Counted from the first letter of the stretch, positions 1 through 12,462 are shown. The stretch: DNA of 64,000 bases from Theropithecus gelada (GCF_003255815.1 NC_037673.1:4521840-4585839), one strand, 5' to 3'. Numbers and translations are program-made. Notes: a model not told the origin generated them from the sequence alone.

Positions 1-30
1 CTTACCAACATGTGTTCTTGTGTGTATTTT

Positions 31-301
31 TTCTCTGTTGCCCGGGCTGGAGTGCAGTGGCGCGATCTCGGCTCACCACAAGCTCCGCCTCCCGGGTTCC
101 CGCCATTCTCCTGCCTCAGCCTCCAGAGTAGCTGGGACCACAGGCGCCGCCACCTCGCCCGGCTAATTTTTTTTTGTATTTTTAGTAGAGACGGGGTTTC
201 ACCGTGTTAGCCAGGATGGTCTCGATCTCCTGACCTCGTGATTCGCCCACCTTGGCCTCCCAAAGTGCTGGGATTACAGGTGTGAGCCACCGCGCCCGGC
301 C
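31..301 (-). mobile_element. AluY-type SINE, missing its extreme 3' end
   Basis: Reverse complement of an Alu. The + strand runs from 'gttgcccgggctggagtgca' through 'cctcccaaagtgctgggatt' to the Alu 5' end 'gcgcccggcc'. The AluY-type 'ctcctgacctcgtgat' and 'gttagccaggatgg' are present. The usual 'gagacggagtctcgc' and a long poly-T are missing at the left, so the Alu 3' end is eroded. A 66-residue frame through it is typical Alu antisense translation, not a gene. Confidence 0.95.
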
Positions 302-1605
302 TATTGTCTATATTTTTTGTTATATACATTGTACTAAGGATTTCACGATCCATTGAAATTGTATTTTGCTGTGATTTTTATTTGTATTTCCCTAATAACT
401 AATAACATTGATCATGTTTGTGCTTATTGACTATATATTTTGTGTGAACAAATGGCTATTGATATCATTGCCCATTTTTAAATTGTGTTACGTTTGGTTG
501 TAGTTGTGTGTTAAGATACCTTTACACATTCTTTATATAAGTCCCCTTTCAGAAATATGAACATGTTTTCTCACATTTTGTGAGTTGTCTTCTCAGTTTG
601 ATGATGTCATTTGCAGCAGAAAAGTTTCTGTTTTGATACAGTCAAATGTTTAAGGATTGTTTGTTTGTTCATTTATCACTTATGCTTTGTGAGATAACTA
701 AGAAATCTTTTTTTTTTTTTGAGTCAGAGTCTCGCTCTGTCGCCCAGGCTGGAGTGCAGTGGCGTGATCTTGGCTCATTGCAAGCTCCGCCTCCTGGGTT
801 CACGCCATTCTCCTGCCTCAGCCTCCCCAGTAGCTGGGACTACAGGTGCCTGCCACCATGCCCAGCTAATTTTTTTTTTTGTATTTTTAGTAGAGATGGG
901 GTTTCACCATGTTAGCCAGGATGGTCTTGATCTCCTGACCTCGTGATCTACCTGCCTCAGCCTCCCAAAGTGCTGGGATTACAGGTGTGAGCCACCGTGC
1001 CTGGCCAAGAAATCATTTCTTAACCCTAAGTCATGAATATTTCCTATTGTTTTTGTTTCAAATATTTTATATTTTTAGCTTTTATATTTAGGTCTGTGGC
1101 CTAGTTTCAGTTAAGTTTTGTGTATGTTGTGAGATGGAGGTCAAACTCATTCTTTTGCAAGGGGTATTCAGTTGTTCCAGCATTATTTGTTAAAAAGATT
1201 ATTATTTCCCCTATTTCATTTTCAGTGTGCATCTGGCACTTTTTTTGTTAAATTTATTCATACATACTTTATTCTTTTTGATACTATTACAGATGGAATT
1301 CTTTCCTTACTTCCATTGTTGGCTTGTTTATTGCCAGTGTATAAAATACAAATTTTTTAAAAAATATTAACCATACATCTATTAAAATCTTATTTATTAG
1401 GTGTAGAAATTACACTTGATACTTTAAGATTTCCTGTATACAAGATCATGTCATCTCCAAACTGAGACAGCTTTGCTTCTTCCTTTTCAATTTAAATGCC
1501 TATTATTTATTTTTATCCCAATTGCCCTACTTGGAACCCCTAGTACAATATTGAATAGGAGTTACACAATGGTCGTTCTTGTTTTGTTCTAGATTTCTGG
1601 GAGTT
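302..1605 (-). mobile_element. Ancient L1 (L1M/L1PB-like), minus strand, ORF2 C-terminal to RT region, first segment
   Basis: Read on the + strand, this matches antisense L1 in order. It starts with the ORF2 end region ('tatttgtatttccctaataa'), passes 'acattctttatataag' and 'aagaaatcatttcttaaccc', then the block around 'gttgttccagcattatttgt', and reaches the reverse-transcriptase region near 1440-1600 ('gatcatgtcatctccaaac', 'caatattgaataggag'). It is interrupted by an AluY (708-1006) and stops where a plus-strand L1 begins. The same antisense order resumes at about 3142, so the two pieces were one element. Many substitutions and no long frame: dead. Confidence 0.85.
700..1014 (-). mobile_element. 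AluY inserted in L1, with target-site duplication
   Basis: Near full-length Alu, reverse strand: poly-T at 708-720, body from 'gagtcagagtctcgctctg', 5' end 'gtgcctggcc' at 1006. The 8-bp duplication 'aagaaatc' lies at 700-707 and 1007-1014. It is part of the L1 sequence into which the Alu jumped, so the Alu is younger than the L1. The frames starting at 646 and 719 are Alu translations. Confidence 0.95.
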
Positions 1606-1607
1606 AT

Positions 1608-3141
1608 CAAAATCCCAGTGATGTTTGTTACAAAAACACCCATCATAAAATATCTATGCGTTCTCAAAGGACCCTGAATAGTCAAAACATAGTGAAAAAA
1701 AAAAAAGCTGGAGAATTCAAACTTCTTGATTTCAAAACTTATTTTAAAATCACAGTAATCAAAATAGTGTGATAATGGCATAAAGATAGACATATATACT
1801 GATGGAATAAAATAGAGAATCTAGAAATAAATTCTTGCATACATTATAAAATATTTTTGACAAGTTTAGCAAGACCATTAAATGAGAAAAGAGAAATTTT
1901 CAATAAATGATGCTGGAAAAACCATATATCCAGATGCAAAAGAATGAAATTGAACCCTTACATAACACCATATCCAATTAACTCCAAATAGATGAAACAC
2001 ATAAATATAAGACTTAAAACTATAAAACTCTTTGAGGAAAACGTAGGGCAAAAACTTCATGACACTAGATTTGGCAATGATTTCTTTGATATTACACCAA
2101 AGACACAGGCTACAAAAGAAAAAACAGACAAATTAGATCTCAAGAACTTTTAAACTGAACATCAGAAAACAATGTAAACAAAATAAAAAGGCAGCACTGA
2201 AATAGAATCTGTAAATCGTATGCCTGATAATAGAGTAACATCCAGAATATATATAAAACTAAAACTCAACAACAAAAGGAAAAAATATTCCATTAAAAAA
2301 TGGGCAAAACACTTGAATAGTCATTTCTCCAATTCTCCACGGAAGATATACACATGGCCATTAAGCACATCAAAAGACATTTAACACCACTAATCATTAT
2401 GGAAATGCAAATCAAAACTATGATGAGATATCACCTCACACTTATTAGGATGCTACTAAACACACACACATTCACACACACACAAATAATAAGTGTTGGT
2501 GAGGTGGTGAGGATGTGGAGAAATTGGAATCCTTGTTCACTCTCATTGGGAATGTAAAATGGTACAGCCACTGTGGAAAACAGTATGGTGGTTCCTCAAA
2601 ACACTAGAAGTATTAATTACCATATGATGCAGCAATTCTGGTTCTGGATATATGCCAAATAGAGTTGAAAGCATAGTCTTAAAGAAATACTTGTACATTC
2701 ATGTTCATAACTGTATTATCCACAATAACTCAAATCTGGAAGTAATGCAAGTGACCACAGATGATGAATATATTAGTTAAAGGTGGTACATATATACAAT
2801 GGAATATTGTTCAGCCTTAAAAAGGAAAATTCTACAGTATGCTACACATGGAATCTTAAGGATATTTTGCTAAGTGGAGTAAACCAATCACGAAAAGACA
2901 AGTACTATATGATTTCACTTCTATGAGATACCTAAAGTGGGGATTGCTAAGGGCTAAAGAGAGGGGATCTATTGTTTCGTGAATATAGAGCTTTGGTTTT
3001 ACAAAACAAAAAGACATATGGAAATGGATGGCATTGATGGTTACACAACATTGTGAATGTATTTAAAATAACGTTTAAAATAGTCAAGATGTCAAATTTT
3101 GTGTTATGTGTATTTTGCCAACATAAAAACCTGGAAAAAAG
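1608..3141 (+). mobile_element. L1 3' half (L1MA/MB-like), plus strand, nested in an older L1
   Basis: Sense L1 from ORF2 ('tatcaaaatcccagtgatg', 'gaccctgaatagtcaaaac') through the C-terminal domain ('atggaaatgcaaatcaaaac', 'ggtgaggatgtggagaaatt', 'caatggaatattgttcagcc') into an old-style 3' UTR ('gttacacaacattgtgaatg') and a short A-rich end at about 3140. It splits the minus-strand L1 that flanks it. A CA-rich patch lies at 2458-2485. The 67-residue frame at 2354-2557 is an ORF2 remnant (MAIKHIKRHLTPLIIMEMQI). No clear duplication was found. Confidence 0.88.
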
Positions 3142-4600
3142 AGTCTTTTAGGGAGAAAAAAATCAGTCTTTCAACATTATATATTCTGATAGCTATGGAA
3201 AATTTGTAGATGCCTTTTATCAAGTTGAGTGAGTTTCTATATTTCTTATTGCTTTTACTCTAAAAGAATATTGGATTCTGTCAAATGTTTTTCTGCATTT
3301 TTAAGGTAATCTTGTGGGTTTTTTTTTTTTACCTTTATTCTAATAATATAGTTTATTGCATAGGTTGTTTTTGTGTGCATGATAAACCACCTTTGACTTC
3401 CAGGATTAATCCTGCTTGGTTATCATGTATAATCCTTTTTATATGTTGCTGACTTTAAATTGCTGTTATTTTGTTGAAGATTTTTTATATATTCATAAAA
3501 GATATCATTCTTTTTTATTTATCTGCCTGGTTTTGGTACTAAGATATTACTGATTTCTAGAATCAGTCTCTGTATATTATCTTCTCTTTAATTTTTTGGA
3601 ACCATTTGTGGAGGACTGGTATTAATTCTTAGTTTTATTTCTTTTACAAGCTAGTCTTTATTTTTAATTGAAAAGTAAAAAGCATATATATATTTATATA
3701 CAAATACGTATGGTATGCGACATGTTTTCATGTATGTATATATTGTGGAATGGCTAAATCAAGCTATTTAACATTTGCATCACCTCACATATCTTGTGGG
3801 GGGGGGGCAATTCTTTTAACCTTGTGTAAATTTCTTCAATGAAGTCATCTGAGCTGGGGCTTTTCTTTGTAAGAAGTTTTAAATTACAAGTTCATATTCT
3901 TGTCTATCAAATTTTCTATTTCTTCTTGAGTCTGTTTCAGTAGTTAGTTTCTTCCTAGGAACCTGTCCATTTCATTTAATACATCTAATTCATTATCATT
4001 TAGCTGTTCATAGCATTCTCTCCTAAGACGTTTTTATTTCTGTGAAGACAGTAGTGTTGTTCCTGTTTTCATTCACGTTTTTTAGTAATTTGAGGTCTCC
4101 CCTCTTGTTTTCTTGGTTAGTCTTTTGAAAGTTTGTCGATTTTATTAACCTTTACAAAAAGCCTGTTCTAAGTTTTATCCATTTGCGCTATTATTTTTCT
4201 AGTCTCTATTTCATTTGCTCCACTCCAGTCTTCACTTTCCTCTTCTTTCTTCTTGCTTCAGATTTAGTTTTCTCGCTTCTTTTAAGTTGTCTAAGGTGGA
4301 TGCTTAGGCTAGTGAGATGACATCAGCTTCCTTTTTTAATATGGGTGATGATAGCTACAGATTTCTACCTAAGCAATTTTTTTGATCGGCAACTCATACA
4401 CTTTGAATGTTGTTTTCATTTTATTCATGGCATTTTCTAATTTTCTTGTGATTTATCTCTCATTCATTTTTATTTAATTACCACACATTTGGGAATTTCT
4501 CAAATTTGCTTCTGTTACTTATTTTTAATTTTCTTATAGTCAGAGAACATGATTTGTATGATTTCAGTGCCTTATAAATATACTGAGGCTTTTCAAAAGG
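3142..4600 (-). mobile_element. Ancient L1, minus strand, ORF2 RT to endonuclease region, second segment
   Basis: Resumes the antisense order broken at about 1605: 'aatcagtctttcaacattat', 'gatgccttttatcaagttga', 'tctgcctggttttggtacta', 'ctgagctggggcttttcttt', 'tcgattttattaacctttac', then the endonuclease-side block with 'gtcagagaacatgatttgta' at about 4540. An A/T-rich 3670-3810 stretch with a run of G at about 3798 may be extra sequence inside it. Heavily mutated and not coding. Confidence 0.85.
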
Positions 4601-4918
4601 GCTAGGATCCTTATAAGGAGAGGGAGATTTGGAGACACGAAAAAGACCAAAAAGAAAAAAGAAAAAAAAGGTCACGCAAAGATGGAGGCAGAGAATGTAG
4701 TTGTTCTGTCACACATCAAGGAACACCTGGGGCCACCAGAAGCGGAGAGAGACAAGGAAGGATTCTTCCCTAGACCCCTTCACTGGGAGCACAGCCGCAC
4801 TGACACCTTAATTTTAGGTTTCTATCCTCCTGAATGGTGAGACAACAAATTCCTTTTGTTTTAAGCCAACTAGTTTTTCGTCATTTGTTACGGCAGCTTG
4901 TAGAAACTAATATAGCAG
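4601..4918 (+). mobile_element. MLT1-type MaLR LTR, 3' part
   Basis: Matches the 3' portion of mammalian MaLR (MLT1-group) LTRs. It has 'ccttataaggagaggga', an A-rich patch, 'gcaaagatggaggcagag', 'ggattcttccctagacccc', 'gcactgacacctta' and the closing block 'ttgttttaagccaac' to 'gaaactaatatagca'. The LTR 5' half is missing. It sits at the boundary of the L1 antisense block. Confidence 0.8.
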
Positions 4919-6360
4919 ATTTTTTTAAACAGCAAAAAATCATCTTTGTTTTGTGTATCTGGGTTTGCTTTTATTTTGTGTTTATTTTTTGAAAGATAGT
5001 TTTTTCTAGATACAAAATTCTTGACTGATAGATTTTTCTTTTGATATCATTCTACTGACCCGTTTCCACCGTTTCTGATGACAAACTGGTTGCTAATTCT
5101 TTGAGGTTCTCTTAATTGTGATGAGTTAGTTTTCTTTTTCTTCTTTGAAGATTTTATCTTTGCCTTTTCCTTTAAATGTTTTGACACTTACGGATCTGAT
5201 TGTGGATTTCTTTTTGTTTATTCTACTTAGAGGTTGATGAACTTTTTGGATGTGCACGTGTTTGTTTCTTTGCATTTCTGTTTTAGCCAAATTTTGAGGA
5301 GTTTTTAGCCAATTTCTTGGAAATTCTTTTTCTGTTCTTTTCTCCATCTCCTCTCCTTCTGGTACTCTCCCATTATGTATCTGCGGTGTACTTAACGTCC
5401 CACATTTCTCTTGAGTCTGTGCTCATTAATCTTCGTTCTTTCACCTCTCCATTCTTCACACTGCATCATCTTTATCAATGTATCTTCAAGCTTGCGGATT
5501 GTTCTGTCAGCTCAGATCTACTGTTGCACCTATCTAATTGATTTTTATTTCACTTATAATGCTAAATTAGAATTTCCATTATGTTCTTAATAACGATACA
5601 ATTTATTTAATAAGACATTGTCAACATACCTTTCTTTAATTATTTAAACATGATTTCCTTTAGTTCGTGGAATATATTTAGAAAGGTTCATCAAAGTTTT
5701 TGTCTGCTAAGTCCAATGTTTGGGCCCTCTCAAATGTTTCTGCTGTCTCACTTTTCTACAGTGCATTAGGTCACCTTTTACTGTTTCTTTGCATATCTTA
5801 GGATTTGTGGTTGAAAACTGGACACCTTGTATAATCTATTGTAGTAAGTCTGGGTAACGATAACTCCCAGGGGCTTGTTGTTTTCTTTCTTCTTCTTCAT
5901 TTGTTTGGTGGCTAGTTGGACCATTCAGGAAATTCGGTTTTCCCCACAGTGTGCTGCGCATGATGTTTCTCCTCAGATCCTGCATCCGTAGTCATATGTG
6001 GAGTTTTCCTTTTCCCCCAAAACATTAGTGGTTTTAGTGGAACTCTTTGGCCTGGCTGTTTCCATGATCTCATCACTAAGCTTGTGGATTGTCTGCTTTT
6101 GTTGGCATTACACTAATCTATCCGCCTCCACTAATTGCTGAGTGTTTGCCGGTTGATTTCTACAATGTCCTTTGATAAAAATTGTTCCACAGTCTGAACC
6201 AATTAAATTGGGTCTCCAATGCAAGGTCTACTATTGCCCATTTCTGAGACTTTCTGAAAGTGGTTTTCTTACTTTTAATGTTATTACTACTATCGTAATT
6301 GCTCTTCATTGCTTTCAACAATTCAGTCCATTGGCCCCTTCTCAGGGTCAGTGGTAAATA
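4919..6360 (-). mobile_element. Probable antisense 5' region of an ancient L1M
   Basis: T-rich sequence resembling the antisense 5'UTR/ORF1-side region of old L1M elements: 'gttgatgaactttttggatg', 'gaggagtttttagccaattt', 'cttctggtactctcccatta', 'gtctgctaagtccaatgttt', 'gttgaaaactggacaccttg'. The order fits the 5' continuation of the minus-strand L1 to its left. I infer the family from these phrases. An unrelated old LINE cannot be excluded. Confidence 0.5.
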
Positions 6361-9300
6361 TTTTGCATTCCCATCTAAATTTCTTTATCCTTCCTATAAA
6401 AGACCCACAAGAGCTAGCCAGCTAGTTTAAGCCAGTCACCATATTCCATGTTCCTAGTCACAGTGTCAAGGGTAAGCCTGAGCCTGGAGCTCCCAACTGG
6501 GGAATCTCGCAAGAGGTGACTGGGGTGGAGACCTCTTTTCCCTTCCTCTGGATCACAAGCTGTGCAGAGATGAGTCCAAACACAGCGGCAGACATCTGTA
6601 TCCACACGAAAATCAGCCCAGGGCCAAAGCCTGCTCCGTGGGGAGAGCACAGGAAAGGAAAGTGTGGAAAAATGGAGCCACAGCACTTGCCTGGAAGTTT
6701 GATACCCCCACTGGGCTTCCAGCAGTGTGGAAGAATAAGTGGGCTCTAGGTTTCTACAAGTTTTGGAAAATTTTCTCTCACCCTCAGCCAAACTTGTGCT
6801 GAATAATGCTGAGCTTTTTACGAAACCAGGACTGCTCTCCCTCTCACTCATGATAAAAGTGGGAGTGAATTTCATCTCCAAAGTCCTCCAAAGACTTTTG
6901 TTTAAAGCATTTAACTTCATTAGTATGGAGGGCCGTTTGCCAGAGATGCATTCAATCCCACCAGGCACCAGGTCCTATCAAACCTCATGTTTTATCATTG
7001 TTGCTGGTGGCACTGCCTACTGGTTGGGCTCGGCAGAATATTAGCTGCCCCCTGTCTCCATCCCACCCTGGCTCAGAGAATATTAAGCCACAGTCCTCTG
7101 GGTGAGTTTACATTCACATTTTCCACAACAAAACATATCAAATTTGTCAAAATACACCACAACCATCCCCTGATAGATGGTGGAATGGAACTTACTTTTG
7201 TTCGAAAATAGGGGCATCTGCAAAATCCGTAATACCAACCTTGCTTCTAAGCTCTGAAACATAGCAAAGATAGTGTTTGTAAAGTCCTCCCATCAAAATA
7301 TAAATTTTACAAACCAGTACAAGAACTAAATTTCAAAATTGGCAATTATAAAATTCAGGATAATTTATTAAAATATTATTATACAAAAATTATTATAAAA
7401 AGTATAAACCTATAATTCCCTTTGAATTATTGTTTACATTGGGAGCATATAGTTTTAGGGCAATGGACTAATCTGTTGCATATCTTCATTTCTGTGTGAT
7501 TATAGTTTATTGATGAGCTCAGAAAATTAATGTACATATACGATGACAAAACATACCCAGCGAGTACTAGAATGCATTTCACCACATGGGGATATATGAA
7601 AGGAGAATCCTTATTATAGTTATCACATGGTCTTTGCTCCAACATCTCCTCCATCCAAGGGCTACCTTGATCTAGAGCCCTGGTCTCTTGTCTGTACCAA
7701 AACAATTACAGAAGAAAAGCAGTGGGTGCTGGTGCCATCCTGAATTTTTGTGAGAGAAAGCAAAATACAATTCAGAATTTTTCTTCATACCCAAAGCCAT
7801 TAGCCCTGAGAAATGCTGTTATGTTTTCAGTGTTGTCATAATGCCAATCATACTATGGTAATGCCAATCATATCACGATAATGTCCATCATAGCATGGTA
7901 AGATTGTGAAGCACTGCCATCCCAAGAAGTGAAGCATCCCCATTTTCTCTACAACTTAACAACTGAGAATTCTCCTTTAAAACTCAAAAACCGCAATACT
8001 GCCCAACTGAATCTCCTTCTGTAAAGAAAACCTGAGTCCCATGACCTGCTGAGCCTTTGCCCCAGTCCAGCAATTGCCTGTGTGCTCTTAGACACATCTA
8101 AGAACTGCACCAAGGCTGAATGGCCATCTAGGAATTAGAGTGCACCAAGGGTCTACCCAGCATCTTATACCAATGCTATCACTGTGAATCTGGCCTGCCT
8201 TCACTAGTAAGTGGTGCCAACTCTACAGTCCCAAGTTATGATCTTGAAATATGCTCAGGGTAGTGTAAAATCACCAGTCCCTAACTGCAGCTGGTGTGAA
8301 CTGCTGGGCCCTCTATCACTGTAAACATTATGCAACACAATTGTGGGCTTGTTGTTAGGACTCTAAGGCCAACCAAGAGATCTTATCCTATGTGAGTTAA
8401 TTGTCATATTAGAGTCCTGAGACACACTGGGTAGCTCCTTGGCTTCTGAAGGAAAGAATGTTCAGTGCCTTGAGATCCCATGGTTCTGACAGCCACACCT
8501 GGGAGCTGCATTTCCTTCTCCTCCATGTTCTCAGATGGTCTTGTGAATCACAGGATATGTTGGAGACTGTGCTGGCAGTCTCTCAGCATCCGACTTGTTG
8601 AGCAAGGAGACCCGGTGTTAGACTGGAAACATGGGAGGAAGGAACTTGAAGGAGATGCCAGAATTAGTGACTCTGAGATGTTCTTAGCACCCACATTCCC
8701 TTTCTTGACAATGCTACAAGATGTCTGTACTTTAAATTTAATTTTTAATGGTTCTGACTTGAATAGAGTCTTCACTCTCAAACTGCTGCAATGTCTTGTG
8801 TTAGAAAAATATTCCCTGGGAACAATTCAGTCTTCTCTTTTGAGAATAAATGGACTGAATGAATAAATTTTAATTGTACCAAAGCACCTTGTAATCTTTA
8901 AATAATGAGCTAATTCTGTATACTCCCATCAATGGGGGCTCTATATCCTTAGCAAAGTCTTTCTGCAGCAGACAATAATGTGTGGGCTGCAGTTACCAAA
9001 TTCTTAATGGTAGCATTTCCTTACCTCTGTCATGTAATTGTATTTTTTTTCTTAGCACTCCCACAAGTCACCTAATTAACTTTCTCTGGTGGTCACAGAT
9101 TCCATGCATATTTAATGTTATTAACATAAGCTTGGTCAGCCAGTGCTGAGCGGTGTTCAGCATGCAATTAAGGCAGCCCATCTTGACTTCACACGGTGGG
9201 CGACTCTAACCTGGCAGAGAATTACTCTGATGCATCACATGGCTCCTCGTCCTCCTCCACTGTTTTAGATCACATTTGGTTTGCCAAACAACTTCGACTG

Positions 9301-9712
9301 CTGCATGTGCAAAAATTAAAATGCCATCCAAAACCATCATTATGCACATAGAGCATACATCCCATGCATGACTCCCATAGCTTAAGATCTCTGCTACTTT
9401 CATGTACTTGAACTTTTGAAGGGAAGGTATTGCCCCCAGGTCCCCATGGTGTAAGGGTTATGGGAATATGACTGCTCTCAGTTCTGTGATTTCTGAAACT
9501 ATTTGCAACAAGCTACCATTCTCTACTATGAAACATCTGAAAACCATTTTGTTGAAAAAAATCGGCTCACCCAAACGTATTGGCCATTGCTACTCCTGAA
9601 GACTGCTGCATATTTATGGTGATTTGCCATAACAACAAACACAGAGGGATTATGTTTGCTGAGGTTAGCAGTAGTTCAGTCTCTGCATTGAAATTCACTG
9701 AAGAGGGGATGT
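6361..9712. other. Unclassified mostly single-copy sequence
   Basis: About 3.3 kb with no repeat or gene that I recognise. It contains two moderately long frames (minus 6414-6968, 184 codons; plus 8480-8866, 128 codons). Neither has a recognisable domain, signal peptide or splice context. The second ends just before an AATAAA at about 8864. A three-copy 20-bp repeat lies at 7839-7898. Old, diverged LTR or DNA-transposon sequence could be hidden here. Confidence 0.4.
7839..7898. repeat. Three tandem copies of a 20-bp unit
   Basis: Units start at 7839, 7859 and 7879. The first is 'taatgccaatcatactatgg'. The later copies differ at a few bases (for example 'taatgtccatcatagcatgg'). Period is exactly 20. 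Confidence 0.85.
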
Positions 9713-10011
9713 GGTTGTATGTGGTTTGTTTGTTTGTTTTGTGTGTGTGTGTGACAGAATCTCCCTCTCTCGCCCAGGCTGGAGTGCAGCGGTGCGATCT
9801 CGGCTCACTGCAAGCTCCACCGCCTGGGTTCATGCCATTCTCCTGCCTCAGCCCTCCGTAGCTGGGACTACAGGCGCCCATCACCACGCCCAGCTAATTT
9901 TTTTTTTTTTTTTGTATTTTTAGTAGAGATGGGGTCTCACTGTGTTAGCCAGGATGGTCTCGATCTCCTGACCTCGTGATCCACCTGCCTCAGCCTCCCA
10001 AGGTTGTATGT
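9713..10011 (-). mobile_element. 5'-truncated AluY with 10-bp duplication
   Basis: Reverse-strand Alu from a degraded T/GT-rich tail (about 9723-9750) through 'gcccaggctggagtgcagcg' to 'cctcagcctcccaa' at 10001. The last ~40 bases of the usual Alu 5' end are absent. The duplication 'ggttgtatgt' flanks it exactly at 9713-9722 and 10002-10011, so the 5' truncation happened during insertion. Confidence 0.93.
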
Positions 10012-10904
10012 TTTGAGAGATGGTGGAAATCTCACTTTACCAACAGCTGTGTAGAGATTTGAAATTAAATGGCCTACAGTTGTGGATACTGAAAATTAAA
10101 TGGGATGGGGAAAGTTGGCAGCAAATATCCTTTAAAGTTATTGCTTATTTTCTTGTTTGTTTTATAAATTAGCATCACTCTTATTTTATATTTGAGAAAA
10201 TTATAGCAGGAGGAGGTGAATATATTTGCCCATGACAACACAAATAGCATCAGAGTTAGGATGTGAATTCAGTCCTCTGGCTTCAAATCTCACTTTTGAA
10301 CCCCCAAGCAATACTAGCCCTCTGCTGCTTTCTGTTACCTAGCTACCCAGAAAGTTAATACCAGACAAAGTTTTGTGGACACCAGCTCACTTACTGTATC
10401 CACGAAAGCATGCATATCAAGTTGCATCTCAAACCAAATTCTCATTTCTCTAAACTCACTGTGCACAGTCTGCCAATCTCCTCTTCCAGGAAAACAGCCT
10501 TCCCTCCACACTCCCTCCCACTCTTTCCTCCTCCCTCCCTCCTTCCCTCCCTCCTTCTTACCTACCTTCCTTCTTTTTTTTATTGTTATGACAGTAATTT
10601 TAAACTAAGACCATCACAAAACTAAAATTCACAAAAAAAGTTGCTAACTAGAATTTTTAAATAATGGAAAAAAACCACAAACACTTACTTCCAAAATTTT
10701 ACCACAGTTGGAAGATATTATTTTTAATACTGTCTTTAACACCTTAAAAATAATTTCATTTCCTTGATGGAATAGGAATTTCTCAAATACGGTACATTAT
10801 CCAGAAGAAAGGGGCTTTAACTGGGCAAGCATGGATCTCTTTTCTATTCTCCTTACAAATTGCTTCACGATAATTTCTAGAGACAGAAACACACTGATGT
10901 GAAG
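10012..10904. other. Unclassified AT-rich sequence with a CT-rich tract
   Basis: No recognised gene or repeat family, apart from the pyrimidine-rich low-complexity stretch at 10492-10577 (listed separately). Confidence 0.4.
10492..10577. repeat. CCTT/CCCT-rich low-complexity tract
   Basis: Almost pure pyrimidine run with 'cctccctccctccttccctc'-type units, ending in a T run. The proline/serine-rich frames through it (10375-10625) are artefacts. Confidence 0.9.
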
Positions 10905-11003
10905 TTTGAAGTGTATGTGTGTACGTGTGTATGTTTATGCATGTATGCATGTGTGTATACGTGTGTGTGCATTTATGTGTGCATGTGTACATGTGCGTGT
11001 TTG
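10905..11003. repeat. Degenerate TG/TGCA microsatellite
   Basis: Alternating purine-pyrimidine stretch mixing TG, TATG and GCATG units. It generates the cysteine/histidine-rich frames on both strands at 10783-11297, which are not genes. Confidence 0.9.
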
Positions 11004-12352
11004 GAGATGTTCTTGACGTGATGTTTTGTAATGACAATTCCAAACATCAACGGAAGGCTTTTTCTGGGCATTTCTTGCCAACAAGTTGGAGAACAATAGC
11101 CAGAGGGAAAGTAGGGCTTTGCCACTATCTCCAAAATCTCCAGCTCCGCTGTTAAATTCCAATTGAAAGATGCCCAGGAGGAGACCACATTTCTGGAGCA
11201 TGGCATATAGGATCAGGGCTTCCCTTGGAAAGTCCTGCCTGGGAGTATTGTCCTGCCCTCTGAAGCCACCTGCCCCTACAGAGGCCCTGCCACTCATTGT
11301 GAATCCCTTGGTGGAGACAGATTAAGATTTACTGGGTCAGGTACCACTCACCTTTTTTAAAAAGGATGTTTTAGAAAAAGGGTTTTAGAAAAAAGGATAT
11401 TGTGTGGAATTTTCAGCCTTTTAAAAAACATAATACTTTAATATTTTATTAAATCAAAGCATTTAGTTATATTTGTTTGTGCTTGTTTTATATTAAAAAT
11501 ACTTCAGAAACTTTAACAATATTTGTTTTTTAGAAAATCAGAATCCTGAGAAAGGTTACTTTAAAATGTAAAGGCATTTGGTTTTACAGTTGCCTTGTTT
11601 ACAGTAAAAGCAAAGATATATGTGTATATATGGTTTTGAATGCATTTCTTTGAAAGAAAAAGATGTGGAGTTTGAATATGGGTAATGTTTGATGATGAGG
11701 TTAGACTGGAATCGGACGTAGGGTGTTTGGAGATAGAGGTGTTACCTAAGTAGGTGATAAGGTTTCAATCTGGGGTTGGGGTTGAAAGTAGGAGCTGGGC
11801 TCACAGGGTGGGGGGTTGATTAGGTCAGAAGCTGAGTTGGTGATGGGCTGAGAGAACACTTAGAAGCAAACTGATGAGTTAGGGCTCAGGCCTCCCTTAA
11901 AACTACACGGTTTCCTTATCACCCTTACTGAAGTGTTCCTTTCCTGAGAGTTCCTTGTGTGGGGTCAGGTACCATCCTTGGATCAAGCTTGTGATCCAGT
12001 TTGGTGGTTCAGGCATTTCTTTTATTTTATAAAGAAAGATCTCTTCTCCCTTGACTTCTGGATAGCCACCTTTCCCCATGTCCATAGCGGAGGTCCAGCT
12101 TGTTCCACTTCTCCTTGTAGTTTCTGTTTTTCCTGTGATCTTCGCGAAGCAAATTTATTTAGTGGTTTCAGTTATCTTAGAGTCTTTGATTCTTACTTAA
12201 ATATTGTGAGTGAAATATGATTATTTTCCTCCTTTAACAGAGATAGAAATAAAGCATCAGATAACCCAAGGTCATTGAGAAGGTAGAGTACACATAGTTG
12301 GCATTTTATTTTAAAAATATGTGTATGTACATATATAAAATCTGTAGTCAAA
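11004..12352. other. Unclassified sequence
   Basis: No feature recognised. Short frames only. Confidence 0.4.
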
Positions 12353-12462
12353 AGGGAGGAAGGAAGAAAAGAAAAGATGGAGGGAGGGAGGAAGGGAAAG
12401 AGGGAAGGAGAGAGGGAGAAATAAAGAGGAAGGAGAAGGGAGAGAGAGAGAGAAGGAATAAT
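12353..12462. repeat. GGAA/GA-rich purine tract
   Basis: About 110 bases almost purely A and G on the + strand, with GGAGGGA, GGAAGG and a GAGAGAGAGA end. The Arg/Lys/Glu-rich frame at 12298-12483 comes from it. Confidence 0.92.

Noticed and set aside
646..946. Overlapping frames with typical 'SRLECSGVILAH' and 'SWDYRCLPPCPANFF' peptides
   Set aside because: These are translations of an antisense Alu, as are the frames at 10, 9580, 19611, 25000, 33192 and 39713-40013.
1608..4600. Inverted L1 pieces at 0.3-4.6 kb considered as a twin-primed copy
   Set aside because: The plus-strand piece has its own 3' UTR and overlaps the region covered by the minus-strand pieces, so it is a separate nested insertion.
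10783..11297. His/Thr- and Val/Cys-rich frames
   Set aside because: Derived from a TG-rich microsatellite.
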